This document shows, one piece after another, positions 6,828 to 16,370 of a stretch of DNA of 58,643 nucleotides. Source of the DNA: Thermodesulfobacteriota bacterium (lineage in GTDB: Bacteria > Desulfobacterota > Desulfobacteria > Desulfobacterales > JAUWMJ01); NCBI GenBank assembly GCA_034189135.1, contig JAXHVO010000082.1:1-58643 (forward strand), written 5' to 3'. The notes beneath the pieces were generated by a model. The model was not told the origin of the DNA and did no database searches. It saw only the letters and a list, made by a program, of their open reading frames with translations. The first letter of the stretch is position 1. Each line of letters opens with the position of its first letter. Made by a program: the position numbers and the translations under genes.

Positions 6828-9563
6828 ATGGTAAAGCAAATAATAAGATTAGTCATTATTCTGCTGTCGTTTTTTCTGCTTTTTGCCTGTGATATGGGGA
6901 AAAAGGCTGAATTCGAGTTGCAGGTGAATGTGACTTTGGATGGCAAGTTCGCCTCCGATGCGAAGGTTTTACTAGACGGCGACGAACTGGGAATGACAGA
7001 CAATAGCGGGTATTTTTCAAAAAAGATGAAGAAACAACCCGGTTCAGAGGTTCAGGTGTCTGTTCATAAGGAAGCCCGGGGTTATAATATCGAGCCTTGG
7101 AAAGATTCTTTTGTGTTGAAACTGCCTAAGGATGGCGTCGTTGATATTTACAAGTTCAAGGCAGCGCTGAAATCTGTCAAATATTTTACCATATTTGTAT
7201 CGGAAGACGGTTCTCCCATTGAGAGCGCGTCCATTCGTATAGACGGAAAATCAGGTGCAAAAACGGATGGAAACGGTGAGTATGTGTATAATTATCAGAG
7301 CCTGCCTGAAAAAGGCGTTGACCTGAAAATCAGCAAAAATGGATTTACTTCCTGGCACAGAAAGGTAAAGGCAATGCCTGGCCAAATCCTGGAGGTTGCT
7401 CTGTTAAAAAAGGAAGAAGTGAAACAACCGGTGGTGGTGGTGAAACCGGTTAAAAAGGCTCCGGTCCAAGTTGCACCGGTAGCAAAAGCAACCCCGGCAA
7501 AGGCGCCCGCCAAAACCATACCAAAGGCAAAGCCCAAACCGACAAAATCAAAAAGAATAAAATCAAAGGTGTCTGTGGTCACCCGCACATATTCCTATGG
7601 TATTTTAAAACCTGTTTCCGGTGTAATCGTACACGTTAATGGAAAGCAAATAGGAAAGACCAATGCCAAAGGCGCAATAACCTTTAATTATAGAGGCAGA
7701 ATTGACAAAGAGGCTAAACTAACGCTCTCCGCGCCCGGCTATATACCTGCTAAGTGGGAAACATCGATTGCGGCAAAAGGCAAGCAAAGGATACACCGTA
7801 TGTTCTATCCTGAAAAGCCAAAACCAATCAAGGTGGGTCTCTACGGGTATGTGAATAATTCACCGGAAGAAGATATGTCGGAAGTTTTAAACAGAATCGA
7901 AGAAGCCATAAGCAACAACATGTTTATATATTCAAGTTTCAGCGAGGTGCCGAAGGCCACGCTTAGAGACATGATGACACGGGCCACCCTTGATATGGAA
8001 ACAGTTTCCACAAAGGGCTGGCAAAAGACCAGGCTGATTCGAACAGTCGATATGATCATCTCGGGAAGTGTAACCAGGGACGATTCCGGAACGACCATTG
8101 AAACCACGGTGAACACCGCCGATGGCAGTATCATCTTAAGTCAAATAAATAAAGTTAGAATGAAAAAGAATATTAAAAATACGGCAAAGCTGATCGTTAA
8201 AAATATTATAGACCAGTTTCCCTTTGAAGGAGTCATCGATGCCATTGAAGAAGATCGTTACCGCTTAAATCTCGGTAAACTCGACTTTAAAATCAGGCGG
8301 GGCAACGAGTTTAGTTATATGGTGGCCACTTTGAACCGTTCAGGTAAATTTACCGGTTTTCGTGAAGCAGGTGCGCTCAAGGTGAACGAGACTGAAGATG
8401 CAAATTCATGGGTCAAAATAATTGCTGTTAATGAAGGTGACCAATTACAGATCGGAGACAGGGTCGTCCGCCGCAGATATCTTGAAGAGGAAAAAGCAGC
8501 TTCAAAGGATTCCTTTACGTTACTGGCAAAAGGGGGACTGGAGCCTGGTGCGCCACCACTGTGGGGAGTGAATGTATATATTAATAATACCTGGGTGGGA
8601 ACCACCCGTTCTAACGGTAAGGTGGTTGTGCCTGTTCGTCTTTTTGAGGAGCATGATATCCTGTTGTCCCGTCACGGCTATAAACCGGTTAAGGAAACCT
8701 TTAGCGTAGAAAAAAACAAAGAGGTCAAAGAATTTGCCCTTGATGTCAGCAACGCTTTATTCAAGGTCGATTCCGTTCCATCCGGAGCAGTTGTTTTTAT
8801 TGATGGTGTCGAAATAGGCACCACACCGATACTGGACGGCACGCCGGTTAATTTTGGATTCCGTAAGGTGAAGCTTTCTGTGGGAGGCGAATACCGGGAT
8901 TGGGAAAAAATTATGGAATTCAACAAGCCGGAGATGGATTATCTTAACGATAACAAGATCGTATTTCTAAAAGACTACATGAAAATAGGAAAAATGGCTG
9001 AACAAAGCGGAAACATTGATGCAGCCATTCTGGCCTATAAGAACACAGAAAGACAGAGCCCTGATTATTCCAGAGCTCATTGCAGGCTTGCGCAGCTTTA
9101 TATGGATGAAAAGAAGGACTATGATCAATCTATCCGCGAATTTGAAAATGTGCTTTCGCTTCCGGAAAACCGGCAGATTATCTATAAGCAGTTTGCGGTG
9201 ACCTATACCAACCTGGGGCATGCGTATTATGAGAAGGGCAATCAACTGGTTCAGAAAGACAGACGGGCTGCTGCCGGAAATTTTGCCAAGGCCATCGAAA
9301 AACTCAGGGTGGCAAAACAGAATATTCGGTTTTTCCCCAATCTCCAGTTTGACGAGGCGGTGCACGACACTTATTATTACAGGGCCATTTCATTTCATAA
9401 GCTTTATTTGATCACTAAAAAGAGCTCTCTTCTTCCCAAAGCCGATCGGGCATGGAAAGAATATTTTGATTTTTTCCCAAAAAATCTTGAAGGAAAAAGT
9501 GCCTTTATGAGAATTCGCAGCTCAGCAGAAAAACACCGAAGGCAGATAAAAGATTTGATTTAG
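6828..9563 (+). CDS. Large lipoprotein with CsgG/FlgT-like, PEGA and TPR regions
   Basis: A 911-residue lipoprotein (lipobox LLFAC, Cys at 21) with a strong ribosome site (TTAGGAGGT). The N-terminal half has two or three carboxypeptidase-regulatory-like beta domains. They are split by a Lys/Pro/Ala-rich linker at about 200-250. Residues about 340-560 resemble the envelope proteins CsgG and FlgT: an N-terminal KVGLYGYVNNSPEED stretch with DMIISGSVTRDDSG, then a C-terminal 'GVIDAIEEDRYRLNLGK ... GDRVV' block. A PEGA-type domain (VDSVPSGAVVFIDGVEIGTT) follows near 640-700, and a TPR region with PDYSRAHCRLAQLYM fills the C-terminus. The protein probably forms an outer-membrane-anchored scaffold with its neighbours. 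No enzyme motif was seen. Confidence 0.7.
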   Translation: MVKQIIRLVIILLSFFLLFACDMGKKAEFELQVNVTLDGKFASDAKVLLDGDELGMTDNSGYFSKKMKKQPGSEVQVSVHKEARGYNIEPWKDSFVLKLPKDGVVDIYKFKAALKSVKYFTIFVSEDGSPIESASIRIDGKSGAKTDGNGEYVYNYQSLPEKGVDLKISKNGFTSWHRKVKAMPGQILEVALLKKEEVKQPVVVVKPVKKAPVQVAPVAKATPAKAPAKTIPKAKPKPTKSKRIKSKVSVVTRTYSYGILKPVSGVIVHVNGKQIGKTNAKGAITFNYRGRIDKEAKLTLSAPGYIPAKWETSIAAKGKQRIHRMFYPEKPKPIKVGLYGYVNNSPEEDMSEVLNRIEEAISNNMFIYSSFSEVPKATLRDMMTRATLDMETVSTKGWQKTRLIRTVDMIISGSVTRDDSGTTIETTVNTADGSIILSQINKVRMKKNIKNTAKLIVKNIIDQFPFEGVIDAIEEDRYRLNLGKLDFKIRRGNEFSYMVATLNRSGKFTGFREAGALKVNETEDANSWVKIIAVNEGDQLQIGDRVVRRRYLEEEKAASKDSFTLLAKGGLEPGAPPLWGVNVYINNTWVGTTRSNGKVVVPVRLFEEHDILLSRHGYKPVKETFSVEKNKEVKEFALDVSNALFKVDSVPSGAVVFIDGVEIGTTPILDGTPVNFGFRKVKLSVGGEYRDWEKIMEFNKPEMDYLNDNKIVFLKDYMKIGKMAEQSGNIDAAILAYKNTERQSPDYSRAHCRLAQLYMDEKKDYDQSIREFENVLSLPENRQIIYKQFAVTYTNLGHAYYEKGNQLVQKDRRAAAGNFAKAIEKLRVAKQNIRFFPNLQFDEAVHDTYYYRAISFHKLYLITKKSSLLPKADRAWKEYFDFFPKNLEGKSAFMRIRSSAEKHRRQIKDLI

Positions 9564-9577
9564 GGGAGATTGGCAAT

Positions 9578-11113
9578 TTGGTATTATTGATAAAAACCAG
9601 AATATTAATCGTTATCATTCTCGGGGGACTACTGGTTGCTACCAACGGTATATCTGCAGATGTCCCACCGGTCACACCTGGCGCAGACCAAAAAACAGAA
9701 AATGTTAGCCAGGCGGAATTAAAGGATGAAGGACAAGAACCTGGTCGGTCTACAGAAGTGGTTGAGCCAAAGTCTGTTCCCGCGCCTGAGTCCGAACCTA
9801 TCCCTGAGAATTCGGAGCAACTCATTAAAGAGACCAAATCCGGGGAAGATAAACCCCGGACAGATGAACAGGGGGTGGAACCCGTAAACCATCAACAGGC
9901 AGGGGAAACCTCAGCTTCAACCGAAGCTGAGGCTGAACCTGAAAAAGACAGCCAGGCTGAGACGGCCGATGAGACAAAACCGGAGGAAGAAAAATCTCAA
10001 ACAGCTAAACAGGATGCCGAGCCGGAAAAAGAAGCTTCCACAGAACCGCAAGAGCTAAAACCTCTGTATGTTCGTGAACTCATGGATATTCAAGCCGGGC
10101 ATAATGATTCAAATCCGGTGTGGTCACCTTCAGGGAAAAAAATCGCATTTGAACGAAGTATAGGAGATAAAAGAGAAATTATCATTTCCGGGCTGAATGG
10201 GATTGTTTTGCAAAAAATTTACTGCAAGCTGGCTGACAAAAAAAATGAAGAAATGGAGTTTTTTTTCCCGGGCATTGCTGAAGACATCAGCTATAATTCA
10301 GGTATCAGCTGGTCGCCCGCCGAAGGGAGCTTGGTGTTTATGAGCAATGGCGGAAGCGGCAACTATGACCTGTACCATTTGCCCCAGCTTGGCAGCGAAT
10401 CGACCATAAGGCTGACGGAAGATGATGAAAAAGACAGCCATCCGCAATGGTCTCCGGTAGCCGATGAGTTGATTTTTGTTTCCGGCCGTGGCGGAAAAGC
10501 GGATGTATACCTGATGAAACTTGGAACAAAGGAAACCATTCAAATAACGAACGGGGAGAAAACATATCTTTATCCCCAATGGTCGCCGGATGGCAAAAAA
10601 ATAACCATGATCTACGGTTCCAATGAGAATCATGATATTTACCTGGTTGCGGATATAACAAAACCCGCCGAGACATTAAAGGCCCTTACCACATGGTCAT
10701 ATGATGATCTGAGACCGTCATGGTCGCCGGATGGTAAAAAAATTGCCTTTTATTCCAACTATAATTTGCAGCAAGACCCAAAGATATGGGCCCTTTTGGT
10801 GATAGCGGCAGATGGTTCCGACCCGACTGAGGGTGAAGAGCTTTATGCAAAGGTGGTTGCCACCAATGTAATCCCGGATATAGAAAGCGGCCCGGCCTGG
10901 ATGCCGGACAGCAAGAGAATCATTTATGTAAAAAATGATCGGCAGTCATATAACCCGATACATATAGTTAATGTGGAAGAAAAAACCGAAGCGATTCTCA
11001 AGACGACCACCAAAATGAACCACGATGTGGTTTGTTCATCTGATGGGACCATTGCATTTCGGGCACAGGTTGAACAGTGGGATCATATTTATATTGCCAT
11101 ATTGCCGAACTAA
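9578..11113 (+). CDS. TolB-like beta-propeller protein with an acidic linker
   Basis: A 511-residue exported protein. It begins with a signal peptide, then a long Glu/Pro/Ala/Lys-rich linker (about 30-160), then at least five PD40/WD40-like blades recognised by repeated W-S-P-D/S-G-K-K-I motifs (SNPVWSPSGKKIAF, HPQWSPVADELIF, YPQWSPDGKKITM, RPSWSPDGKKIAF and others). This is the TolB C-terminal propeller type, which binds protein partners in the periplasm. The start is TTG at 9578: GGGGAG sits 9 nt upstream and the preceding stop is only 14 nt away, so the genes are translationally close. The charged linker probably spans from the membrane anchor to the propeller. Confidence 0.75.
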   Translation: MVLLIKTRILIVIILGGLLVATNGISADVPPVTPGADQKTENVSQAELKDEGQEPGRSTEVVEPKSVPAPESEPIPENSEQLIKETKSGEDKPRTDEQGVEPVNHQQAGETSASTEAEAEPEKDSQAETADETKPEEEKSQTAKQDAEPEKEASTEPQELKPLYVRELMDIQAGHNDSNPVWSPSGKKIAFERSIGDKREIIISGLNGIVLQKIYCKLADKKNEEMEFFFPGIAEDISYNSGISWSPAEGSLVFMSNGGSGNYDLYHLPQLGSESTIRLTEDDEKDSHPQWSPVADELIFVSGRGGKADVYLMKLGTKETIQITNGEKTYLYPQWSPDGKKITMIYGSNENHDIYLVADITKPAETLKALTTWSYDDLRPSWSPDGKKIAFYSNYNLQQDPKIWALLVIAADGSDPTEGEELYAKVVATNVIPDIESGPAWMPDSKRIIYVKNDRQSYNPIHIVNVEEKTEAILKTTTKMNHDVVCSSDGTIAFRAQVEQWDHIYIAILPN

Positions 11114-11147
11114 AAGGAATAACGACTGCGTATTTTAAGGGGAATGT

Positions 11148-12629
11148 ATGAAAAAAGCTGTGTTGCTTTGTATGATGATTGTATTTTTTTCAGGGGCTTG
11201 GTCTTTCGCAGGCGAACCGGTAAAAAATGGGATGAAGCTCTATAAAAAGCATCTGTATGAAGATGCGGGTAAACTGCTGTATTCATATCTGCCATCTGTC
11301 AAGCCTGGGGAGGAAAGCGCTGCCTATCTTAGCCTGGGCATGGTTTATCTTTCCAGTGCCAGATTATACAGCGAGCTCCGTCACACTTCAATATCCGTGC
11401 ACCTTGACTACCTCACAAAAATTGATGCGGTTTCGGGCAAAGCGAAAAGTCGGCTGGTAAAATTATATTTAGCCCAGGCATATCTGGAGGCCGAAAAACC
11501 TGAAAAAGCGGCAGCTATCTTGCAAAAATTCATTGCAGACAAAAACATAAAACCAAAAGATAAAGCCATTGGAAAAGTCAGCCTCGGTGTTTCCTATTTT
11601 TTGCTGGGAAAACCGAAAAAAGCCAACGCAATTTGGTCTTCGGTAAAGACCAAAGACCCTGGAGTGCTGTCAGCGCTTGCCAAAGCATATTGCAAATCCG
11701 GACTCACCAAGAGAAATCCGCTGAATATATGTGATGAAGCACTCAAGACAGCGAAAAAATCAACTGGCACAGTATCCATTCAGGTGATTAAAAATGTTCT
11801 TTGGGTTTATGCCGCTACCGGAAAGGTGGAAAAGGGGCTTGATTTAATAAAGAATGCAAATTTGAAGGCATTTTCTTACGAAGAAGCCATGGCAAAAAAC
11901 AAGATCATCCGTTTCTACGATCTGTCGTTGCTTAGCAGCCTTTCAATACTTTACGGAAAGGCCGGTATTAAATACCTGGAAAAAGCCTCTGCAGATGAGA
12001 AGGTCAAAGGCCCGGCTCTGTATTACCTTGGCACCGCAAATGCTTTCTTCGGGGACACTGATGAGTCCCTCAAAGTGTTTGAAATGTTTGCCTCAACAGC
12101 CAAAATGCCGGCCAGGTACAAAAATACTGCAAAGGTAATGATGGTTGAAAACCGAAACCTAAAGGGCGATCGAGCTCAGGCAGGGCGCATGCTTGGTGAT
12201 ATGGCGCAGGCCACAACCGACCCTTACATGCTTTCAGATATTCTGTTTGCATTCAGCCGGCTTCAGGTTGAATGCCATAAGACTGCTAAAAAAGTGTCCG
12301 TTATGGTTGAAAACGGAGAAGGAAAGGCATTTTCCAGAATGAGTTTCGCCCTTGGCAAATACTACCTGCAGAAAAAAGATTACCTAAAGGCCGCGTTCTA
12401 TATGGAAGCAGGGAGAGATAAGAGCAATAAGAACAAGATCGAATATAATGATCCGGTTATGCTGGTCAGTCTCGCTGAGGCATATTACAGGACCAAGAAG
12501 TTTTCCGAAGCACTGGAAATTTATTTTGAAATAAGCAAGCAATTTCCGGCAGTGCGGCAGATACAGATTGCCATGCAGGGGGTATATTCCATGGAGCAAA
12601 AGAGTGCCGGAGATGCAAAGATTTTATAA
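11148..12629 (+). CDS. Exported TPR-repeat protein
   Basis: A 493-residue protein with a signal peptide (MKKAVLLCMMIVFFSGAWSFA, likely cut after FAG or SFA). The rest is helical with recurring TPR-like spacing, for example AAYLSLGMVYLSSARLY, KAIGKVSLGVSYFLLGKPKKA, PALYYLGTANAFFGDTDES and VSLAEAYYRTKKFSEALEIY. A ribosome site AAGGGGAA lies before the ATG, and the gene starts 34 nt after the propeller gene stop. It is the last gene of the exported-protein run. TPR arrays bind other proteins, so it likely acts as a periplasmic scaffold for the preceding lipoproteins and propeller. Confidence 0.72.
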   Translation: MKKAVLLCMMIVFFSGAWSFAGEPVKNGMKLYKKHLYEDAGKLLYSYLPSVKPGEESAAYLSLGMVYLSSARLYSELRHTSISVHLDYLTKIDAVSGKAKSRLVKLYLAQAYLEAEKPEKAAAILQKFIADKNIKPKDKAIGKVSLGVSYFLLGKPKKANAIWSSVKTKDPGVLSALAKAYCKSGLTKRNPLNICDEALKTAKKSTGTVSIQVIKNVLWVYAATGKVEKGLDLIKNANLKAFSYEEAMAKNKIIRFYDLSLLSSLSILYGKAGIKYLEKASADEKVKGPALYYLGTANAFFGDTDESLKVFEMFASTAKMPARYKNTAKVMMVENRNLKGDRAQAGRMLGDMAQATTDPYMLSDILFAFSRLQVECHKTAKKVSVMVENGEGKAFSRMSFALGKYYLQKKDYLKAAFYMEAGRDKSNKNKIEYNDPVMLVSLAEAYYRTKKFSEALEIYFEISKQFPAVRQIQIAMQGVYSMEQKSAGDAKIL

Positions 12630-12816
12630 CGGTTGATTCGGTTTAGCAGAAATACTAGCGGTAACGTAGTACTTCATCGGTGGAAATTTAACGATATTGC
12701 CAAAGTCCGAATCTTGATTTGACGGGTAAATAAAAAATGATTGCCATAAACTCATAGTGGCAAAGAAAAAATGCAGTGTTTGAGTGTATCACACTATTAG
12801 CCTTGAGGAGGGAATT

Positions 12817-14436
12817 ATGAAAAGGTTACCGAGTGTTCTTTTATTGATTTTCTTTTTTGCGTTTATCATGATGGCGCCCCAGGCAGGGGCAGAACCAAAA
12901 AACGACGGGAAACCGGATGGAGGGACTTTAAATTACGGTGAATACGGCAGGCCGACCACGTTGGATCCGATCACCAGCAACGATATGATTTCCATGCGAA
13001 TCACCGAACTCATTTTTAACGGCCTGGTCGGTATAAACGAGAAGCAGGAAATTGTACCGGAACTGGCTGAACGCTGGGAAATGTCGGAGGACGGAAAGTT
13101 CTATACTTTTTACCTGAGGCAGGATGTCACCTGGCATCCAAAAGAAGAAGAAGAGCCTGCACCGTTTACGGCAGATGATGTGATTTTTACCTATCATATT
13201 ATGATGCATCCCCAAACCATCACATCCATGAAGGTCAGGTACGAGTTTATTGAGAGCGTGACCAAGATGGATGATTATACCGTGCAGTTTACTCTCAAAA
13301 GGCCTATTTTAAATGCCCTTGCCAAGTTCAGCTTCAAGGTGATTCCCCAGCACGGGCCGGCAAACGCGGAATTTCTATCCAGGGAAGATCCGTTTGCCCA
13401 AAAGCCGATTGGGACAGGGCCGTATATGCTGAAAAACATTACGGCCGATCGCGAGGTGATACTGGTGGCAAATGAAAATTATTTCAAGGGTCGCCCTCAT
13501 ATCAACAAGTTTGCGGCAAGGCCTTTTGCGGATCAGAATATCATGAGCCAGGCGCTGCTTTTTAATGCAATCGACATGATTGTACTGGTCAATCACCGGG
13601 ATATACCACAAATCCAAGGGGATAAGCGTTATGTCCTGCAGCCCTATAATGCGTTGTCCTACTCATTTTTTGGCTACAACATACGAAACCCGCTGTTAGC
13701 CGATAAACGCGTTAGAAAAGCATTTACCTATGCGGTAAACAGGCAGGAAATGCTCGATTCTTTCTTTCATGGCCAGGGGACTATTATTTCCGGTCCCTTT
13801 GCGCCCGGAAGCTGGGCCTACAACTTGGACGTTCAACCTCTTCCCTTTGATCCTGAAAAAGCGATTCAGTTGTTAAATGAAGCCGGGTTTGTGAAAGGGG
13901 ATGATGGAATCATGGCAAAGGACGGGCAGAAACTTTCGCTCGTATTGAAAGTTCCCATCGCAAAGGAAAGTGAAGCCGTAAAGCGAGTCGTCCTGGCCTT
14001 TAAGAATTATCTAAATAAAATCGGCGTTGATATCGAAGGAGAATTCAAAGAGTGGTTATCCTGGAAAGAAGATGTTTTTCTTAAACATGATTTTGATATC
14101 ATATTTGCTTCCTGGGTTTTTGATGATTCCGCTGATATTTCTTCCCTGTTCCATTCAGCAGAAATCGGACCATGGAAAAACAACTTCGGAGCTTACTCCA
14201 ACCCTGAGATAGACAGCCTGATTGTTGAAAGCAAGCTGACTCTTGATCACGAAAAACGAAGAACCATAAACAGGAAACTCCATGCCATTATTGCAGATGA
14301 GAGTCCGTACACGTTTCTGTGGACTTTAACCAACTATGCGGCTTTTAACAAGAAATTAAGGCGTGTGGCGATTCATCCTTACAAGTTCTTTTCATTTGCT
14401 GATGACTGGTTCATACCTACTTCAGAACAGCGGTAA
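12817..14436 (+). CDS. ABC transporter substrate-binding protein, family 5 (dipeptide/oligopeptide type)
   Basis: A periplasmic solute-binding protein with a signal peptide ending MAPQAGA-EP. The mature part has the family-5 features: GGTLNYGEYGRPTTLDP near the start, 'ELIFNGLVG', a 'YTFYLRQDVTWHP' strand and 'DPEKAIQLLNEAGF'. I start it at ATG 12817 because GAGGAGGG (12805-12812) is at the right distance. A longer GTG-initiated frame from 12784 would put residues before the signal peptide and has no ribosome site. It heads a five-gene importer operon and is followed by a perfect hairpin before the first permease gene. Peptides are the usual cargo, but nickel or sugars are also known in the family. 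Confidence 0.88.
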   Translation: MKRLPSVLLLIFFFAFIMMAPQAGAEPKNDGKPDGGTLNYGEYGRPTTLDPITSNDMISMRITELIFNGLVGINEKQEIVPELAERWEMSEDGKFYTFYLRQDVTWHPKEEEEPAPFTADDVIFTYHIMMHPQTITSMKVRYEFIESVTKMDDYTVQFTLKRPILNALAKFSFKVIPQHGPANAEFLSREDPFAQKPIGTGPYMLKNITADREVILVANENYFKGRPHINKFAARPFADQNIMSQALLFNAIDMIVLVNHRDIPQIQGDKRYVLQPYNALSYSFFGYNIRNPLLADKRVRKAFTYAVNRQEMLDSFFHGQGTIISGPFAPGSWAYNLDVQPLPFDPEKAIQLLNEAGFVKGDDGIMAKDGQKLSLVLKVPIAKESEAVKRVVLAFKNYLNKIGVDIEGEFKEWLSWKEDVFLKHDFDIIFASWVFDDSADISSLFHSAEIGPWKNNFGAYSNPEIDSLIVESKLTLDHEKRRTINRKLHAIIADESPYTFLWTLTNYAAFNKKLRRVAIHPYKFFSFADDWFIPTSEQR

Positions 14437-14468
14437 TCCAGATGTATCGACCGCGCTTTCAAAATAAA

Positions 14469-14494
14469 TGCAGGGTATCTGAAGATACCCTGCA
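14469..14494 (+). other. Perfect intergenic hairpin after the binding-protein gene
   Basis: TGCAGGGTATCT (14469-14480), GA, then AGATACCCTGCA (14483-14494) form a 12-bp perfect stem with almost no loop. No T-run follows, so it is unlikely to be a full terminator. In transport operons such hairpins commonly protect the binding-protein mRNA and lower expression of the permease genes downstream. Confidence 0.6.
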
Positions 14495-14514
14495 CTGGTC
14501 CATGTGACACCACC

Positions 14515-15474
14515 ATGAAGCTTTCTTCTATCAAACCCATCACCATATTGATTTCAAAAGAGTTGATGATAGCTTTGCTGTTGCTGCTTGGAGTCAGCTT
14601 TGTTGTTTTTATTATTCTTTTTCTGTCACCCGGTGACCCTTTCAGCGCTATGGTAAAAGGCCAGATGATGTCTGAAGCGGCAACCAAAGGTATTCATGAG
14701 ACCATAGTTGTCTCTGACGCCTGGTATTCTCAATATCTGTCGTGGCTGTATAATATACTCCATGGAAATTTTGGAACATCCACCCGTTCCGGTCTTCCTG
14801 TGCTGCGGGAAGTTATACTGGTCACAATCAATACGGTATATCTGACCATAGGGTCTATGTTTATCACCCTGTTATTAGCCATTCCCATAGCAATTATATC
14901 TGCAAGACGCGGCATGACCCTGTTTACCTGGCCGGCTACTATTTTTACCTATGTGGTTTCAGCCCTCCCGGTATTCTGGCTCGGCTATATCGTTATATAT
15001 ATCTCCATGCACCAGTTTGGTTTATTTCCCCTTGCTTTTGGTGCCATGTCAAAAAAATTCAACTGGATTTATTTTATGCTTCCTGTTTTTGTTTTAGGTG
15101 TCGGTAACGGTACGATTAGCGAGGTGGTCCGTTTTCTGCGGGACGAGATGGAAAGAGTTTTTGCAGAAGACTATATCCGGACGGCCCGTGCTAAGGGCGC
15201 ATCCATATGGAAGCATTCGTTTAAAGAGGGATTTCTGATTCCCATTACAGAAATCATTGCGTCAAAGATTTCGTTTATTCTTGGTGGAGCGATTGTGGTG
15301 GAACAGGTGTTCAACTGGCCGGGAATGGGGCGCATGGCGTGGCAGGCGGCTCAGGATAGAGACTACCCGCTGATTATGGGTATTACCCTTATGGCGGCAA
15401 TTATCGTTCGCCTTGGCAGTTTAATTCAGCGAGTGGTTCATATTATTGTGAATCCAAGGGCATCCCAAGAATAA
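14515..15474 (+). CDS. dppB: Dipeptide-type ABC permease, DppB-like
   Basis: A 319-residue inner-membrane permease of the DppB/OppB class. It has about six membrane segments and the large extracytoplasmic loop after the first one. The conserved inner loop is present in the usual place: RTARAKGASIWKHSFKEG is the EAA-like motif that docks on the ATPases. It ends with 'VVEQVFNWPGMGRMAWQAAQDRDYP', a signature of this class (given here in part). The ATG at 14515 has only a weak ribosome site, in line with lower expression than the binding protein. It is followed within 2 nt by the second permease. The symbol reflects the family, since the substrate is unproven. Confidence 0.9.
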   Translation: MKLSSIKPITILISKELMIALLLLLGVSFVVFIILFLSPGDPFSAMVKGQMMSEAATKGIHETIVVSDAWYSQYLSWLYNILHGNFGTSTRSGLPVLREVILVTINTVYLTIGSMFITLLLAIPIAIISARRGMTLFTWPATIFTYVVSALPVFWLGYIVIYISMHQFGLFPLAFGAMSKKFNWIYFMLPVFVLGVGNGTISEVVRFLRDEMERVFAEDYIRTARAKGASIWKHSFKEGFLIPITEIIASKISFILGGAIVVEQVFNWPGMGRMAWQAAQDRDYPLIMGITLMAAIIVRLGSLIQRVVHIIVNPRASQE

Positions 15475-15476
15475 AG

Positions 15477-16370
15477 ATGAAAAGATATTCCCAGCATAAA
15501 ATTAAAGTCAGTGGTTTTTCCGATGTGCCTTTCTGGAAAAAGGCCGGGACCATGAACCTTTTGTATGTAAGCTACGGGATTTTCATTGTGATCACGGTGA
15601 TTGTCTCATATATTTTGGGTGCATTCGAGTTGCTTCCATTTGATCCGCAAAAGATTGATCTCGCATTAATGATGAAATCGCCGGGCCACGAAGGCCATAT
15701 CCTTGGTACTGATTTTATGGGCAGGGATATTCTTTCCAGACTTATTATTGGAATTCAGGCATATTTTCTTCCAGGCCTGCTTGCGATTGCCATCGCCATC
15801 GTTTTTGGAACATGGTTCGGGGTGCTTGCCGGTTATTGGGGCAAGGGGTTCGATACCTCCATTACCTATATTAGCAATCTGCTAAACTCATTTCCCCGAC
15901 TGGTTCTTATTTTGCTTATGGTTGCCGCTTTCAAGCCTGATATCTATTATATTATGGTCATCATCGGTATAACCAATATTCCTGTGGTTGCCTCACTCAT
16001 AAAAGGAAAAATTCAATTCCTCAAGGGCAAGTTTTTCATTGAGGCGGCTACCGCTCTTGGTTTGAAAAACAGGGTGATTATTTTTAAGCATATACTGTGG
16101 CATAACTGCCGCTCCGTTTTGATCATACAGGCAACACTGGGAATGGCTGAAGCCATACTGATGGAAACCAGCCTCAGCTACCTTGGATTTGGTGTCCAGG
16201 AACCCACCCCTTCCTGGGGAAACATGGTACAGGCCGGCGCCAACTATTTCATGCAGGGCAAGTTCTGGCCATCCACCGCACCTGCACTGGCAATACTTTT
16301 TACAATTATGGGATTTCATTTACTGGGTGACGGGCTGAATAATATATTTGAGGGGAAACAGAAGAAATGA
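15477..16370 (+). CDS. dppC: Dipeptide-type ABC permease, DppC-like
   Basis: A 297-residue inner-membrane permease of the DppC/OppC class and partner of the preceding protein. Seen are an N-terminal cytoplasmic tail and one membrane helix, then the family motif HILGTDFMGRDILSRLI, five further membrane segments, the EAA-like loop EAATALGLKNRVIIFKHIL and the C-terminal 'ETSLSYLGFGVQEPTPSWG'. The start is two bases after the stop of dppB and the end overlaps the next gene by 4 nt (ATGA). Tight coupling like this is typical of one transport complex. The symbol marks the family only. Confidence 0.9.
   Translation: MKRYSQHKIKVSGFSDVPFWKKAGTMNLLYVSYGIFIVITVIVSYILGAFELLPFDPQKIDLALMMKSPGHEGHILGTDFMGRDILSRLIIGIQAYFLPGLLAIAIAIVFGTWFGVLAGYWGKGFDTSITYISNLLNSFPRLVLILLMVAAFKPDIYYIMVIIGITNIPVVASLIKGKIQFLKGKFFIEAATALGLKNRVIIFKHILWHNCRSVLIIQATLGMAEAILMETSLSYLGFGVQEPTPSWGNMVQAGANYFMQGKFWPSTAPALAILFTIMGFHLLGDGLNNIFEGKQKK

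Noticed and set aside
12784..12816. Longer start for the ABC binding protein
   Set aside because: The GTG at 12784 has no ribosome site and would place 11 extra residues before the signal peptide. ATG 12817 follows GAGGAGGG.
14469..14494. Rho-independent terminator ending the operon after the binding protein
   Set aside because: No T-run follows the stem, and the permease genes downstream have only weak translation signals of their own and clearly belong to the same importer.
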